A stretch of 64,000 nucleotides of DNA from Datnioides undecimradiatus (lineage: Eukaryota; Chordata; Actinopteri; Lobotiformes; Datnioididae), in assembly GCA_008933995.1 (NCBI GenBank), contig WARS01000036.1, positions 1,526,419 through 1,590,418 on the forward strand, given 5' to 3'. The position numbers and the translations under genes were made by a program. Below are positions 46,871 to 61,800 of the stretch, one piece after another; position 1 is the stretch's first letter, and every line of letters starts with the position of its first letter. The notes below the pieces were generated by a model. That model was not told the origin of the DNA. It saw nothing but the letters and a program-made list of their open reading frames with translations, and made no database searches.

Positions 46871-49800
46871 GTGAGTAAAGACTGATTATTTAATTAACAT
46901 GCTGAAAATGCAATGGTGATAATGATGATGTAATGGTACTATTAATATTTGGTGATTATGAGAGAATAACTTTATTTCTGTTTCTTTTGAAATGTGACTG
47001 ATCAGCCTCTATGATGGCATCAGTGTGGTCATTTGGTTGCCATGGTGATATTAGCACCGACCAAAGATAGAAGGAAGATGACAGAAAATTAGTGGAAAGC
47101 TGTGGGCGTATAACATCAACATTAGAGACAGAGAGAGAGTGTGTGGTTTTATAATGAGGTCACCACTTTTTGTCTGTCTGTCTCTCCTTGTCTGCCATAT
47201 ATTTTCTTTGTGTTGAACACTAACACACTAACATGCTAACACTGCAGCAGGAACACCATCACCACATCTATCTGAATTTGAGGCTACTGCAGCTGACACT
47301 GCTAGTCTTTTTGTTCTCCATAGTTGCCATGGTAATGGCAGAGCGTTGCGATGCAGCAAACTCCATGAACATAGTCAGACAGAAGACAAAAACAGAGACA
47401 TAAAGGCAGATCATGGAAACAGCGGATGAAGAAAAAGAGGAAAGAAAAGAAAAAGAAAAGAGCAGGAGACTGAAACTGAGTATTAATAAGTTTGATGGGC
47501 TACTACATACCAACAGAACAGGCTCAATTTGCTTTGGCAATGATTTTGCATGTCTCTGGACTTCTACTGGAGAGACAGCAGCAGTCTGTTATTTGTGAGT
47601 AAGACACTGTCTAACACATCAGTCCAAACTCTCCCATAGGTGTCCAATTAGATTTAGATCAGGTGATTGCAAAGGCTGTAGCATATGATTCATGTCATTT
47701 TCATTCTGATCAAAGCATTCAGTGACCCCTTGTGTGCTATGTATGGTCATGCATTGTCATTCACACCTTCCCAACAGGAGAGAAATGTTTCATTATAGCA
47801 TAAAGGTGATCATTCAGGTCATTTGCAGTGATCCTTTCCTTCCTAAGTGAATGATTGGACCCAGACTATGCAAGAAAAATGCCCTTACAGCAAAACAGAC
47901 CCCGCAGAACTTAAGCATTTAGGACTGTCTTGTTCTCTTGGTGTGCGCTACAGACATACTCACCCACTTGTCGAAAATATGGTAAAAGATGACTCATCTG
48001 ACCATAACACTTTTTTACACACCTATGTAGACCACAGCCAATGTTTTTTTCTCTACAGATCTCACACATGTGACTTCTTTTTTGTAATGAAGCAAACAGG
48101 AAACTGATAATCTTCAAATATTTAGATGGCTTGAAACATGCAAGCATTCCACAGACAGCTGAACGTGAAGGGAGATTTAACATTCCAACATGACAATGAC
48201 CCGAAGAACAGCTTCAGTCATGGCTTCAGAAAAAGGAAAACATACATACAGTTGTGTTCAAAATAATAGTGTTTTTTAAAACGTGAGTAAAGCTCAAAAT
48301 CCTTAAGATTTTTTATTTCCATTCATTGGGAACATTGCACATTATATTTTACATCAAAACATGAAGAAAAATGTATCAATATTTTAATTACTTTATAGAA
48401 AATGAAGGAAAAAATGATATTGGGCTGTTCAGAAAAATAGCAGTGTCTGCATTTTTCATTACAAACTCAAATATTTACTCAATACACTGAAAAAACGTAA
48501 AGATTTAGCATTCCTGTGAATCACTAAACTAATATTTAGTTGTATAACCACTGTTTTTGAGAACTGCTTCACATCTGTGCTGCATGGAATGGACCAACTT
48601 CTGGCACCTGCAGGTATTCCAGCCCAGGATGATTTGACAACCTTCCACAGTTCTTCTGCATTTCTTGGTTTTGCCTCAGAAACAGCATTTTTGATGTCAC
48701 CCCACAAGTTTTCTATTGGATTAAGGTCCGGGGATTGGGCTAGCCACTCCATAACCTTAATTTTGTTGGTCTGGAACCAAGATGCTGCTCGCTTACTGGA
48801 GTGTTTGGGGTCGTTGTCTTTCAAGGGCATTTCCTCTTCAGCATAAGGCAGCGTGACCTCTTCAAGTATTTTGATATAAGCAAATTGATCCATGATCCCT
48901 GGTATGCGATAAATAGGCCCGACACCATAGTAAGAGAAACAGCCCCATATCATGATGCTTGCACCACCATGCTTCACGGTCTTCAGAGTGTACTGTGGCT
49001 TGAATTCAGTGTTTGGGGGTCGTCTGACAAGCTGTCTGCGGCCCTTGGACCCAAAAAGAATAATCTTACTTTCATCAGTCCACAAAATGTTTCTCCATTT
49101 CTCTTTAGGCCAGTCGATATGTTCTTTGGCAAATTGTATTCTCTTCAGTCTTTTTTTTTTTAACAGTGGGACTTTGCGGGGGCTTCTTGCCGATAGATTA
49201 GCCTCACACATGCGTCTTCTAATTGTCACAGTACTCACAGGTAACTTCAGACCATCTTTGATCTCCCTGGAGCTGATCATTGGCTGAGTCTTTGCCATTC
49301 TGGCTATTGTTCGATCCATTCGAATGGTAGTCTTCCGTTTTCTTCCACGTCTCTCTGGTTTTGCCTTCCATTTTAAAGCATTGGAGATCATTTTAGCTGA
49401 GCAGCCTTCATTTTCTGCACTTCTTTATATGTTTTCCCCTCTCCAATCAATGTTTTAATTAAAGCACGCTGTTCTTCTGAACAATGTCTGGAACGACCCA
49501 TCTTTCTCAGGTTTTCAGAGAGAATTGCATGTACAACATGTGCTGGCTTCATCCTTAAATAAGGGCCACCTGAATGACACCTGTTTCTTCACATAATGAA
49601 TGACCTTGCTGATTGAACTCCACACTGCTATTATTTTGAACATGCCCCTTTCAATTAATTATTCAATTACACAGACTCAGGAGCATGCATATCATGAATG
49701 TTGGGTCTGTTGGTTTCTGTTGGTTTCTCTGACACCTACTGGTGAATTATTTGCCATGTAATAATATAATTTCTACCAAAAACAGTGATTGATCTGGTTA

Positions 49801-52800
49801 GTCATGTTGGACTGCTATTATTTTGAACACAACTGTACAAGAGCAATCGAAGCCTTGGCACAGTTGACTAAGCCTGGAGCAAGCAAAAATAAAGTCAAGC
49901 TAAAAAAACTTGCATTGTGCACTTGATTCTGCTGAATTTCAATTGAGAACCATAAACCATCATAAACTTTAAATGTGCTGTGTTCCTGTGCTGTGCCATG
50001 ATGGCATCCAACTTCTCTTGGTCACAGTTGAGGTGCTCTGAGTGTATTCCCTCAGGCACATTGGAACTGTGACCTTGCTGTTGACAGTCTGTCCCTGCAG
50101 GAAAAAATCACACAACCCCAAAAATGTTGAACATACTCTTGGTAACACTTCTGACCCAATGTGTCATTTTCCATTTTTTGGAGACTGGGCCCCTCTTCCA
50201 CTGCTAAGGCTGTCCTTCACATCTGGATCATAGCTGTTGACCCCTCTCTTGTGATAATCCTTGACATCAAGCTTGGGTTTGACATAGAGTTTGATATTTA
50301 CTTTTTGCTCAAAATTGAAGTCCATGGTGACATTTTGCAAATGCCTACAAGCAGGAAGTGCTTGTAAATGCAGACCTGGTTTGTAAAAAAAAGGCCTATG
50401 ACAGTAATTCTATTTCAACCGGGGAATTAAGTAACAAGTTATTTCTTAGTGCATTTTTTAAAAAGAAATTACTTGCATTTTACATTTACATTTTACATCA
50501 AAGTATTTTTATACTCTTGGTTTTCTGACCTGACAAATATAGTGAAACAACAGATACATACATACAATCATATAAATTATTGATATACACACTTATAAAC
50601 ACTCTGACACACATTTTGTTCAGAAAATACAAACAGTCTTGTAACTTTGTAACTTTTGGACATGTTCAGAAACATTAAATGTAGTTAATGTAGATGTCCC
50701 TGTTCCCACACACACCCACTTTAGGAACTAGTGCTTCAGCAATGATGGTAGGCACATTTAATGGGAATTGATGGGATAAAATTAACTGTCATATACATAT
50801 ACATGTAACACTGGGATTTAGGTGGCTAGGGGTGACACAATAATCTTTTGGGGTGGCATGGTTTTAAAAATGGTTGCTACAGATGCTGGTAGAGACATTT
50901 TAATTTTGAGATTGTAAAGATTTCAGCAGAGTGATTGTCCCTTCAAACTTGTTTTGTTTGCCTAAATGCTAGAGGTCTGACACCATAACATCCATCTATT
51001 TTCTATAACCACTTTATATGTTTTGGGGTTGTGGGGGTGCTGGAGCCTATCCCAGCAGTCATTGGGCAGAAGCTACACCCAGGAAAGGTCGCCAGTCTGT
51101 AAACCATAACATTGTACAACAATTTAAAAGAAAAATTACACCCAATGAGAACAAAATTAGTATAATTTTCCAAGTAGTTATTTTGTGACCCCTGGGTTTC
51201 ATGTTTTCTCATGACCCTGTGTGTGTGTGTGTATCTGCATGTATGCGTATGCATTCTATGGTAATCTCTGAGGAGCCCTTGAACGCACATCACTTGTGTA
51301 TGTTTGACCTCTGAAAATCGCTTCACCTGCCAAAAAGAAATCACTAATTTTAGGAGGTAGTGCCATTGCCAATATGCTAATCATTTTGTTCTGGTAGTGG
51401 TTCGCATTGGTCCATTGTTATGCCTACACTCCATTCCTGTACCCTCTGAAAGTGTATATTACAGAATAACTGACAACACTAAAATCAGCTGTTTGTCTAG
51501 CACTATTACTTATGCCGATTTCTAACCAAACATCTCTGACAGGTTGCTGTAGCCCAGCCACTATTAACAGTTCTTACAGTCATTTAGAAGAGGTCTGTAA
51601 CCATAGTCAATTTTATATTATAGTTAGTAAGTATATAAATAGCTACTAAGTTTTCTGCATAAGCAGAGGGATTTGGAAGATCATTTAGTACTAAGCACTA
51701 TTTTACGTTTCTTTTGCTGCACCTGCATTCTATCCTGGAGTTGGTTTAAGATGGGGTTGAGTCAATATGCTTAATATTAATCATGCTTCAGGATCCAAAG
51801 AAGAAAATGTGCATCAATCAAATCTAGGAGAAGAGGAAGCAAAATAACATGAGTAAGAAAAAAAAAATACAAATTCTTTCACTAAAGGCATCACCATGGA
51901 AAAGTCATGACAGAGTGGTGAGTCATTCTACAGAAAATATCTCTGTGCTCACCTGTTTCTGTTGGTGCTGCAGTATGCTTTGTTTAAAAGCAACCTGGCC
52001 CACTTTAATAGTTTACCACTGATCTGCTCATGCAAAGCACTGTACAATTACTGATGAACCATTAATCCATCCAGTACTGTCTGTTCCTGCTGCTGGAAAC
52101 TGTTTATTTTGGGATTTTCTGTGTTTTTAGAGTTTATCATTGGGCAGAGACAGCTCTGGTTCAAGTTACAAATCACTGTCTAACTACATCAGACATTTGG
52201 CTCGTACCTTTGCTTTTTTTGTGAGATATTAGTCCTGCATATGATACTATTGAGCATGCAATCCTGCAATATAGATTGGAACATGTAATTGGTATTAAAG
52301 GATCTGCACTAAGCTGAATCAAGTCTTATCAGATAGATCCCCAGTTTGCACATTTCAACGATGAATCCATCAAGTAGAGCAATGTTAGTTTCAAGGTTCA
52401 GTGCTTGGACAAATTCTACTCTTCTCTTTGCTTCAACTTGGCAATATGATTAGAAATCACTTCATAAGCTTTGGTTATTCTGCAGATGATGCACAGTTAT
52501 ACTATTAATCAAGCACAATCAGTCAGCCTGTTTTCACCCACATGACATGACAAAAATTAGGAACATCTTTTCTATAAATGCTGCAAACTAGTTCATGCTT
52601 TTGTTTCTTCAAGGTTAAGTTTTTGCAACTCCTTAATACCAGGCTGTCCCAACAAGTCTCTCCCAGGTGATCCAGTATGCTGCAGCACATGTTCTGACAA
52701 GAACTTGGAGTGAGATCATCTCTCTTCTATATTTGCTTCTCTACACTGGCTCATTGTTAAATCCAGAATTTAATTTAAAATCCTTTTCCTCACATACAAA

Positions 52801-55800
52801 ACCCATTGATGGTCATGCACAATCTTATCCTAAGGAGCTCATATTTCCCTGGCTGTCTCTACGTAACCCTCACATAGACTGGTAAATGGGAAGAATTATT
52901 GCTTGGGGGAGTGAGTGTTCCAGGACATGTTTCCCAGTTAAGTCTGCCTCTGCTAGTCACTTTTGGACAGATTCTTCTTTGTGACAAAACCGGACCAGAC
53001 CCTTTATCCCTGAAGCAGTTACAGAGCCCCTAACTACATCACCAGTAGATATATACCTTTCATAGCTACCAAAAGATTTTCAGCTTGACTAGAATGCCTG
53101 GCATCTAATCAGAATTTTGTGGCTGAATTCCTATCAGGCCAGGTGGTTTAAGCTCCTTTTCTTTAACCACTTTAAATTGTCACTGTATTATAGCCCTGGT
53201 ACTAAAAATGTTAAATCTGGTGCTTCTCTCCCTTCCTCCCTCACTTATGGAGAGAGTTCTGCTCTCTCTTGGGAGCTCAGTAAACCTGTTGTGATACTGA
53301 CCTCCCTCTAGTGAGGCTAGAGGAGCTTGATACACCTGGACACACTGGGAAGGGGTCAGACCAGAAGAGGACAAGGCAGAGGCAGAGAATTAAAAGTATA
53401 CTCTGTCCAGGTAAGTTCTTTGCTCCACAAACTCGCTTTACTACATTAAGCATTGTGGTTTTACTTACTGGGGGTAGAGGTCCAGTGACAAAGTCACAGA
53501 GATGTCACTGGCTCATTGTCCACCGTGGCACAGGAAGAGGGTGGAGCAACCCAGAGGTGGAGACAGGAGTTTTTTAGCGCAAGCACAGTCTGGGCAGGCT
53601 GTCAAATAGTGCAACACCTGGTTCTCCATAGCAGGCCACCAGAACCTCTGTTTGACCATAAAGAGAGTTTTCTTGACAATAAGAACTAGGGTAGGTGGGG
53701 GCCCAGTGGATAATATGCAAATGAAAATGGTCAGGGACAAACAAGCAGTTTTGCTGGCAGCCGTCCAGAAGGATAGCAATGGCACAAGAATTAATGGTCT
53801 TAACAAGTTTTTTCACTACCTATGTTACACAGGAAGGGGAAAGGACTGGAGTAGGAATTGGGAGAAAGTAGTCAGAGGAGAATAGTCTAAAGAGGAACTC
53901 AGGCTTATATTCTTGCAACTAGGGCAATAGAAGAGTGTAAAAAGTAATGATTGAAAAAGAGAGCCCATCTGGATGAAGGTCAGACATTTTGTGGATCTTA
54001 GATATCCTAGATTCTTGTAATTTCTCCAAACCCAAAAGGGAAGCTGTACACCTAACCAGTGTCTCCATTCCTTGAGCTCACGGTTCCCCATGTTATAGTT
54101 TCTTTCTGCCAAGAACAGTGTGGATCCATCTATCCTTGAGACCTTTGGAAGAGCACTGCCCCTGCTCTCTCTTGCGAAGCCTCCATCTCAATGAACTGAA
54201 GCTCCAGTCCTTCAGGTGGTCATCCAGAAAGGAGATGAACAGGGCAGTTCAATTCCAGTCAAGCATGCAACTCAATGGCATAATCTGCAACTTGACGCAT
54301 ATCCTAGCAAAGTCCCACCACGGCATGGGCTGCTCCTGAACCTGAAAGAGTATGCTGGGAAATCTGGGTGAATGCTGTAGCAAAGAGTGAAGAGAAGTTG
54401 CAAATGGTGGACCTTGGCTGCATTTCACATTTTTGCAGTTCTTGGTATGGCCTGTCAGATGGGATGATGTAGGTATTTGGCTCTAATGGTGGTGAAAGTG
54501 TATGCTTGACGCTTGAAGTGAATGTCACATTGTATTCGAAAAGCAGAGAAGTAACCTGAATGAGAGATGAAGCCAACTGAACCATGGGAGGAGTAGTTTG
54601 ACAAGAGCCTGCACTTGGGCAGATGGCTGACGTGGCAGTGGTGGAGCTATGAGGGATCTTTGCATGTGTTCCACCAGGTAATTCAGCTGAGAGCTGAATA
54701 CTGACATGAGAGAGTTACTGAGTTCAGCTAATCCCTTTATTTCCTTGCTGAAAAGGCTCATTTATTTGTCTTTGGTCTGAATTCTCTGTGCTTGCACCTA
54801 AAGCACAGAGTGAACATTTTCTGAGTCTGCTGAGTCATAATCAGGCCAGTTCTTACTGTCATCCTTAGAACAGGCCTGGACCCTAAAGCAGGACACGGAC
54901 TTGAAGTGTAAAACAGAGTCCTTATTCATGTTACGCCCTGGCTTAGAGGAAACTACATGAGCAGTGGGAGACCCTTATTCCACTACCTGTTGGACACAAT
55001 ATTTACAAAGCATGGATTTCAATGTTTGATGGAATCAGAGACCCAGTGCTTTACGGACAGTTTGGACATCACCTGTGCAAAAACCTTTGACATGAAGTTA
55101 GTTCCTTGATTAGTTTGGATGTGTTTGGGCAAACCAAAGGTGGAAAAGAATTTAACCAAGGCTTTCACTGCTGCTTTAGTTATTAGTTAAGTTATGACAT
55201 GTTCAAATAGCTCACCTGTTGCTGGGATCAGGTGTAATGGAGCCGGGAATGACCTGGTTTGGTTTTCCAGTTATTTGGAAACATGGCATCACATTGTAAG
55301 CCTGGCCAAAAGAAATACCTCAGCACATGATGGGGTTTTTTTGTTTGTTTGTTTTTTAATGTCAATATGACCAGACAGATTGTGATCATGGGCTAAACTC
55401 AAGACTTGGACGTAAAACTGTTTTGGCACAAATACCTGTGTAACAGCATCACACACCAGGCCAGACACCTGGCAGCATGTGCGCAACAAAATCCCTTCAT
55501 CAAACACATAAGTCACAGGCTGTGAAGTGTTTTTCTGTTCCTAGGCAGCAGACAAACAGGTAGCCAGTGTGCTGTCAGATCACTGAGCTTTAATAAGTTG
55601 ATCTTTATCAACTGCCAAACACAAATCATTTTCACTTGGCACAGTTGGCAAAATATCACGCAGAGCCACAGAATGCTTTGCGCCGGTATCCCTCAGGATA
55701 GTAATCCTGTCATTATTACCAGTCAGAGAGACAAAACCCTGTGAAGTGAACAACTTAAAAGCATTATCAACCTCTGATTTTAGGCATTACTCTGGCAGGA

Positions 55801-58800
55801 TTTCATGCTGGCTAGTAACTGGCTCACACTGGTTAGTCCTACAGCAAAGTGATTTTTACTCTTCACTTGTTCTTATTTTTGCAGCACAGGACAGACTGCA
55901 ATGAGGTGTCGAGATTCATGGCAGTAAAAACACTCACGGCTTTTATCTGCAGCAGAAAACGTTAGGAGACTGGGTTTTTTAATTGCAAAAACTGGCGTCT
56001 CCTGAAGTTGAGGAAAAAACACGCTCTTATGAGCTAGAGCAAACTCAAGTAGTACAGCAGTTCAGCGAGAGACAGGACTTTGCGCTCCTTTAAATAAACA
56101 ACAATTTGCTCCGGCAAACAAACAAATCAAACAAATACAAAATATACAAATTATGACCCATGCACAGTTCACAAGGAAAAGCTGGTATCCAAGTAGGCAA
56201 TCTCTCAGGTGACATTACAAAAACGGTGGGCAAAAGTTTAGTCAAAAAATTGGATTCAAAAACAAACATAAGAAAAACACACTAGTACATACACTTGCCA
56301 CAAAAGAGAAAGGCAAACTGGTTTAGAATAGAAGGGAGAGAAAGCACAACTATAATTGGGGCCAATAGACACAGCTGCAACACATTAGGGCAAAATCAGG
56401 TAATCACACAGGAGAGACGTCTCAGTCTATTTCCCACCCTTTTCCGGAGTGTTTTCTCCTGTTTTAACAGTTTCCTAAATGTACCAGTGAGTCTTTGTCT
56501 TGTCTTTTTTAACATCTCTGCCTTTCTGACTAATTCTCACAACAGACCTTGCTGTAAAAGACTTTTGGTCTTTTTACTCTGTGTTTTGCTGTGTTTTACT
56601 CAGTGAAAACAAATGTTAATGACTTAAACCTGAGAAATAATGTAATGAATGAGTAAGAGTAGTAGGGAGTCAAAAATGTGTATATAGCCAGATTTTCAGC
56701 ATCTCCTACTGAATATAAATGTAAAAACTCAGAGACCATTCAGGCCCAGGATGGTCAGGACATGGCTACATGTCATGCAGGGCTGCAGAAGTCAGGTCGC
56801 ATATGCCATCGCCACAAAATCTGTACTGTCCATGTAGGTAGCTGGCTTGAAAAGCCAACAGGTCCAGCCTGTCCACACACACTCCTGTTGGAAAGCCCTC
56901 CCATGATGAGTGCTTCATGATCTGTGACATTGTCATGCCAATAATTTCACCAAATGCCAAATATTTTTTTTAGTAGTTAACAACTGCAAACTTTGTGTAT
57001 TAAACCTCTAACAACAATGTGAACAGGAATCCTAACATTATGTATCAGTAACAGTCGCAATCGTGAATAAAATTTTGTTCATGATTTTAAAATAATAATA
57101 ACAATAAAAAATAACTGCCTTTGTGAAATATGCCCCTGGTCACTGTCAGTTAATGATGATGACTGTCTGAACTCAACATACAATTTGTTCATTTGAATGA
57201 CTGTTCTATTTATTTATTTATTTTTGTTTTACAGGCAGAAATATAAAAGTACATCACAGAGGTAAGAGACACACACATACAGATACATAGAAGAACCTGT
57301 CAGTGTGAAGTTCTGGGCTGAGGAGGCTGTTTCTGAGTTATCAGTTTCCCCAAAATGACATTTGCACAACAAGGTCAATTACTCAGGAGAGGAAACAGAG
57401 CAGATTTTTTGGATCAGTGCTTTGTTCTCCTTCTTTTTCTACACTTTTGATCCTTTGATGATCCCACAAAATTTTCTTGTGACCTTTTAGAGGGATGTGA
57501 ATCTTAGGTGGGGAAACATGAAACAAAAAACTAGCTCTAACTTGAGCAGCTAAAACAATAAAATGCTACTTACACACAGTTACAACAGTGTTAAGAATGA
57601 TACAGTATATGATGCCAGATTATTTACATTTCTGCATTTTTACTTTTGGTATTTTAAGTAAAATTGATTGTTAATACTTGTGTATTTCTACAGAAGTGGG
57701 ATTAGGAATGCAAGGCTTAAAGATTTAGTATTTTATGTTGTTGTGTTCCTTTGAGGGCTTACATGTTAAGCAGTACATGTTAAATTAATATACATACAAT
57801 CTGCAGTGCTTTTTGCAGTAGATCAGCCTAACCTAAGGTGACTAGAGTTTAAAAAAGTAGATATCTCAGTGATCAGACAAAAAACATCATGTTACCAGAA
57901 TTTGTACTGTGAATGAACTCACAGATCAATATGTAATTCATAAAGTAGCTACTGCCAATGACAATGGCACTAATTTAATATTACTAAAAAAGGAAGTTAT
58001 AGGATTTTTTTAAGAGAATGAAATGCTTGAATGTCTGCAGTCTTGAACTTTAGTTCTCTCTCACTCTGTCTCCCTGTCTGACTCCAGCTGTAACCATGGC
58101 AACTAAAACAGATTTCATCCAGTTTACAGGAAGGTGTTTGGTTACCATGACAGCAGCACGATGCTTGGCTGCTTGCTGTCTTTATGTATCCCTGCCATCG
58201 TTCTCCTGTTTAGTAAACATTAAAATGATCCCTCTTTCTTAAAACCTAAGAACTGTTTCACAGTCTTTTGTTTATCTATTCATCTATCCATCTATTCAGT
58301 CTCAATTTTTACACCAGGACTGTACAGCAGGTACCAGAAGAATTTACAAGTCGTTTGTGGGGTACACAATACTATATACAAAATATTTACCATTCCATTC
58401 AATGGAATATTGAAAGAGCATTTTATTATAAAGAATAAAAGTTTTACACTGTTGTAGAAAATGTAAAGATCCATGTTTGGTAAAGCTTAGAATTTCATAA
58501 ACATACATAACGTTATCAAACACAAATGAACTGTCACTCTGGCTGACAAAGACACAGTGACAGGAAAGTCATTGGTAACATAGTCAGGTCTATAAGGCAA
58601 CTTGTTAATTTCCTGAAGGAGACTCATATTGCTACAGTGGGAGTCAGCTGACTGACAGAAGGCAGAGTGTGGTGTCCATCTGGAGGAAACAGATTTTCAC
58701 GTTCTGGTTCTGGTGTAAGAGGGAAAATGGCTGTGTGGGTGCAAAGAATTAAGATCAGTGCTTCTTTCTGTCAGCTAGCAGGTGGATAAAATCTTCAGAG

Positions 58801-61800
58801 AAGAACATTGCCCTTATTGATATGTATTCAGTTTACCATACCTTACCACACAATGCCATGTAAGAAAATAGAATAGAATACCATGCAACAGAAGACATTC
58901 ATGGATGTTTTTTTCAACCTGCCAACAATGAACTCAGGCAGGTTAACATGGGAAGACTGAACAACACAGCAATGGATATAAGAAGAAGGTATCTAGTGTG
59001 CAGACTGTCAGTCTGTGGCCCTGTCTACCCTGTTCCCTGGGTGTTTTTATTTTACCATATGTTACCATGTGCAGTGTGAATCACACTTGTGTGTGTTGTG
59101 TTGTGTTATCTGTGTGTGTGTTATTAGGCTGAAGGGGGTCCTGGAGCAGATGGACCATGGTGTTGTTGACCTGCAAGAACTCCGCAGGAACCTGGAGCTT
59201 GCTGCTGCCATGTTGGATGCTGTTTACACTGATGAGACTAGGTAGGTCTGATTAGACTGATAGACTGATGAATTGATAAATAGCTAAATAAATCTTTATC
59301 ACTGGCTGTCTGAGCTGTGACTGACAGTTGTTTCTTTTCTGTCATGAAGGCGTCTGTTGGACACTGAGGATGAGCTTAGTGATTTGCAGGCAGAGTCAGT
59401 GCCCAGCGAAGTACGTGACTGGCTAGCATGTACTTTTAGCCGTAAGATGGGCATAGCCAAGCGTCGTCATGAGGAGAAGCCAAGATTCAGGAGCATTGTC
59501 CATGCGGTGCAAGCTGGGATATTTGTAGAAAGGTAAAAAAGTAATAGTTTGTACCATGTTAATGAAGTATCAGTATCAGTGTTAGATCCTGCCTTCACAG
59601 ATTTACAGATGTGCAACAACATCAACATTTATTTCAGAGTTACAATATTTCTAAATACTTTAGAATTGCAATGCATATTTTAACATAAATCAAAACTTCT
59701 TAAATAGTTAACATATATACCAATGGCTGACCACTCATTCTAAAAACACAAAAACCAAAAAATAAAAGAAACAGGTGTCAGATAGGCTGCTAGTTTTGGT
59801 TGAAATTTGCCCCCGTTGTAGAGATGCATAGAAAGTGAGAACTGCAAAAACAATGTATATCAGGGAGAGCTGTGTGAGCCCCTTACAGCTTTTAAACTAA
59901 ACATGATTTCTACATGATCATCATAAGTCTAACTAAAGAAAACACAGACAAAGGCTGTCTAAAACAGCCCTCATGGCTAAGTAACATAGGAATCTGTTTT
60001 TGGAGCAGTGTTACTGTAATGGCATACATGTGTAGTGTGCACCCAAATTTGTGTTTGTCTATATCGTCAGCCTAATAGCATATCTGCCTAACTCATATTG
60101 GACTGAATTTGAGTTAGGCAGATATGCTATTAGGCTGACGATATTCTTAAAATGACAATCCATGTGTGCTAAAAGCCAGCTCCTTAAAGATATGGATTTT
60201 CTAGTTCATTCTAACCTTAATTCCATGCTACATCTTTTGAATGAACGAAAACAACAACTGTCAGCCAGATTTTATCATCCATCATTAGCTTTAGCGTTCT
60301 TATCTAGCTGGTGGCATACCCTACAGGACGAGCATCTTGTGTAAAGACTGAAACCAGAACAGCAGGGCTGTTATGGCAGCACGACAATGCATATTGTTAT
60401 TGTATCACATTCACATGTGGCTTTATAATGTCCACATAGTTATTAACACAATAACTTTGCCTCCTTAAAATCAAGTCAAGTGAGACATAGGATAAAAACA
60501 CTCATCAAAAGCACCTGAAGATAGAATAGAAAAGTCACCATATTCTTTGTACTATACATCACAAAATATTCAGTGGACTTTGTATAGGCAATCATATAGG
60601 GAAACACTGAGGTACTGAGTATCATTAGAGCTTAAATGAAACAGGAATACAATGGTAACAGTTTATCTGCTGCTGCTTAATGACGCATAAAATAAAGAGG
60701 TATCTTAGGCATCTGATGTGGCACACTTGCTGTGTGTGCTTAGGACTTGGTTACCATGGCAACAAACAATTCATGCTGGTCACAAACTGTGTAGGAGGGC
60801 AGATGGAGGTCCACGTGAGGAGTGTTTATATGCCTGCAACTGTCTTTGCAAGATTCTAAGATAAGATTTGAGCATGATATTTTTATCTGTGTGCATATGT
60901 GTGTGACATTAGAATGTACAGACGGACATCTAATATGGCTGGTCTGACATACCCTCCCACCGCTTTGACAGCTCTGAAGGTAAAAACTGTTTTATTAATG
61001 CAGTTCTAAAGGAAAAGGTGTGGTAGAGCAGAATAAAAAATATTTAGTAGGAAGGGAGATGAAAGGGGAAATGACTAAGTAAGCAGGTAGAGAAATGTAG
61101 GTTCACAAGTGTGTGTGGGTAATGACATGTAGAAACAAGGTAATTTATTATTTTCCTTTTTTGCACAATCAAGCATCTTCTGTGTGCTCATGAAAAACAT
61201 CTGCTGTCAAATCCTCTCTGCTCTTGAACTTATTGTGCAACAAGCCTCTTTCAAAATTCCTTAACCAATAGAATGCCAGGTGTGGTTACAAATGATTCCT
61301 CCCTCATTGGAGGCACATACTCTACTTTTTAGAGAGCACCCCACCACCTTTTTATATGTACATTCCCAACTTTTATTTATAATTTTGAAAATAACAGGAG
61401 GATCTGGGCCAATCGTCATTCATACCATTATGCTTTTTTTTTTTTTTTACTTTAACAGCTACACCACCTCCTGTCAGTGTGTTAAAGGGAAAACCTGACA
61501 CCTTCATGACTCAGGACTCTGTGTCAGCAGATTGCCAGACAACATGGACCACCAAATTAAGTTTGGTAAAACAAAAAACAAAAAAAAGAAAGAAAAATTG
61601 AACATGCTCTTAAATATGAAGAATGTCCTTTTAACATAAATGTCTTAAAAAACAACACAAGTACCTATGTCAATGAATGGTCGTCAACAAATTCTAGTAA
61701 CAGCCAGAAGAATAAGCTCTAAGTAGTAAGGCGAATGTATGGCAGGGATCATTTCACTGGTCAACACTACACCTGGTTTTCTGCTGGTTTGGACATTTTA

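Larger units (their letters stand above)
46871..57234 (+). other. pde1a intron after the Glu/Gln-rich exon, about 10.4 kb
   Basis: GTGAGT donor to TTTTGTTTTACAG acceptor. It contains a decayed Tc1 relic (47.61-48.13 kb), a Tc1-like element (48249-49835), a dispersed repeat (50.99-51.1 kb), a LINE piece (52.19-53.06 kb) and Ty3/gypsy fossils (53.28-56.0 kb). 46.9-47.6, 49.9-50.9, 51.2-52.1 and 56.4-57.2 kb show no named feature. Confidence 0.8.

Noticed and set aside
47413-47598. Lys/Glu-rich frame beginning [20 protein letters not shown]
   Set aside because: Considered as a further pde1a exon, but no phase-matching splice sites and the following text is intronic and transposon-derived.
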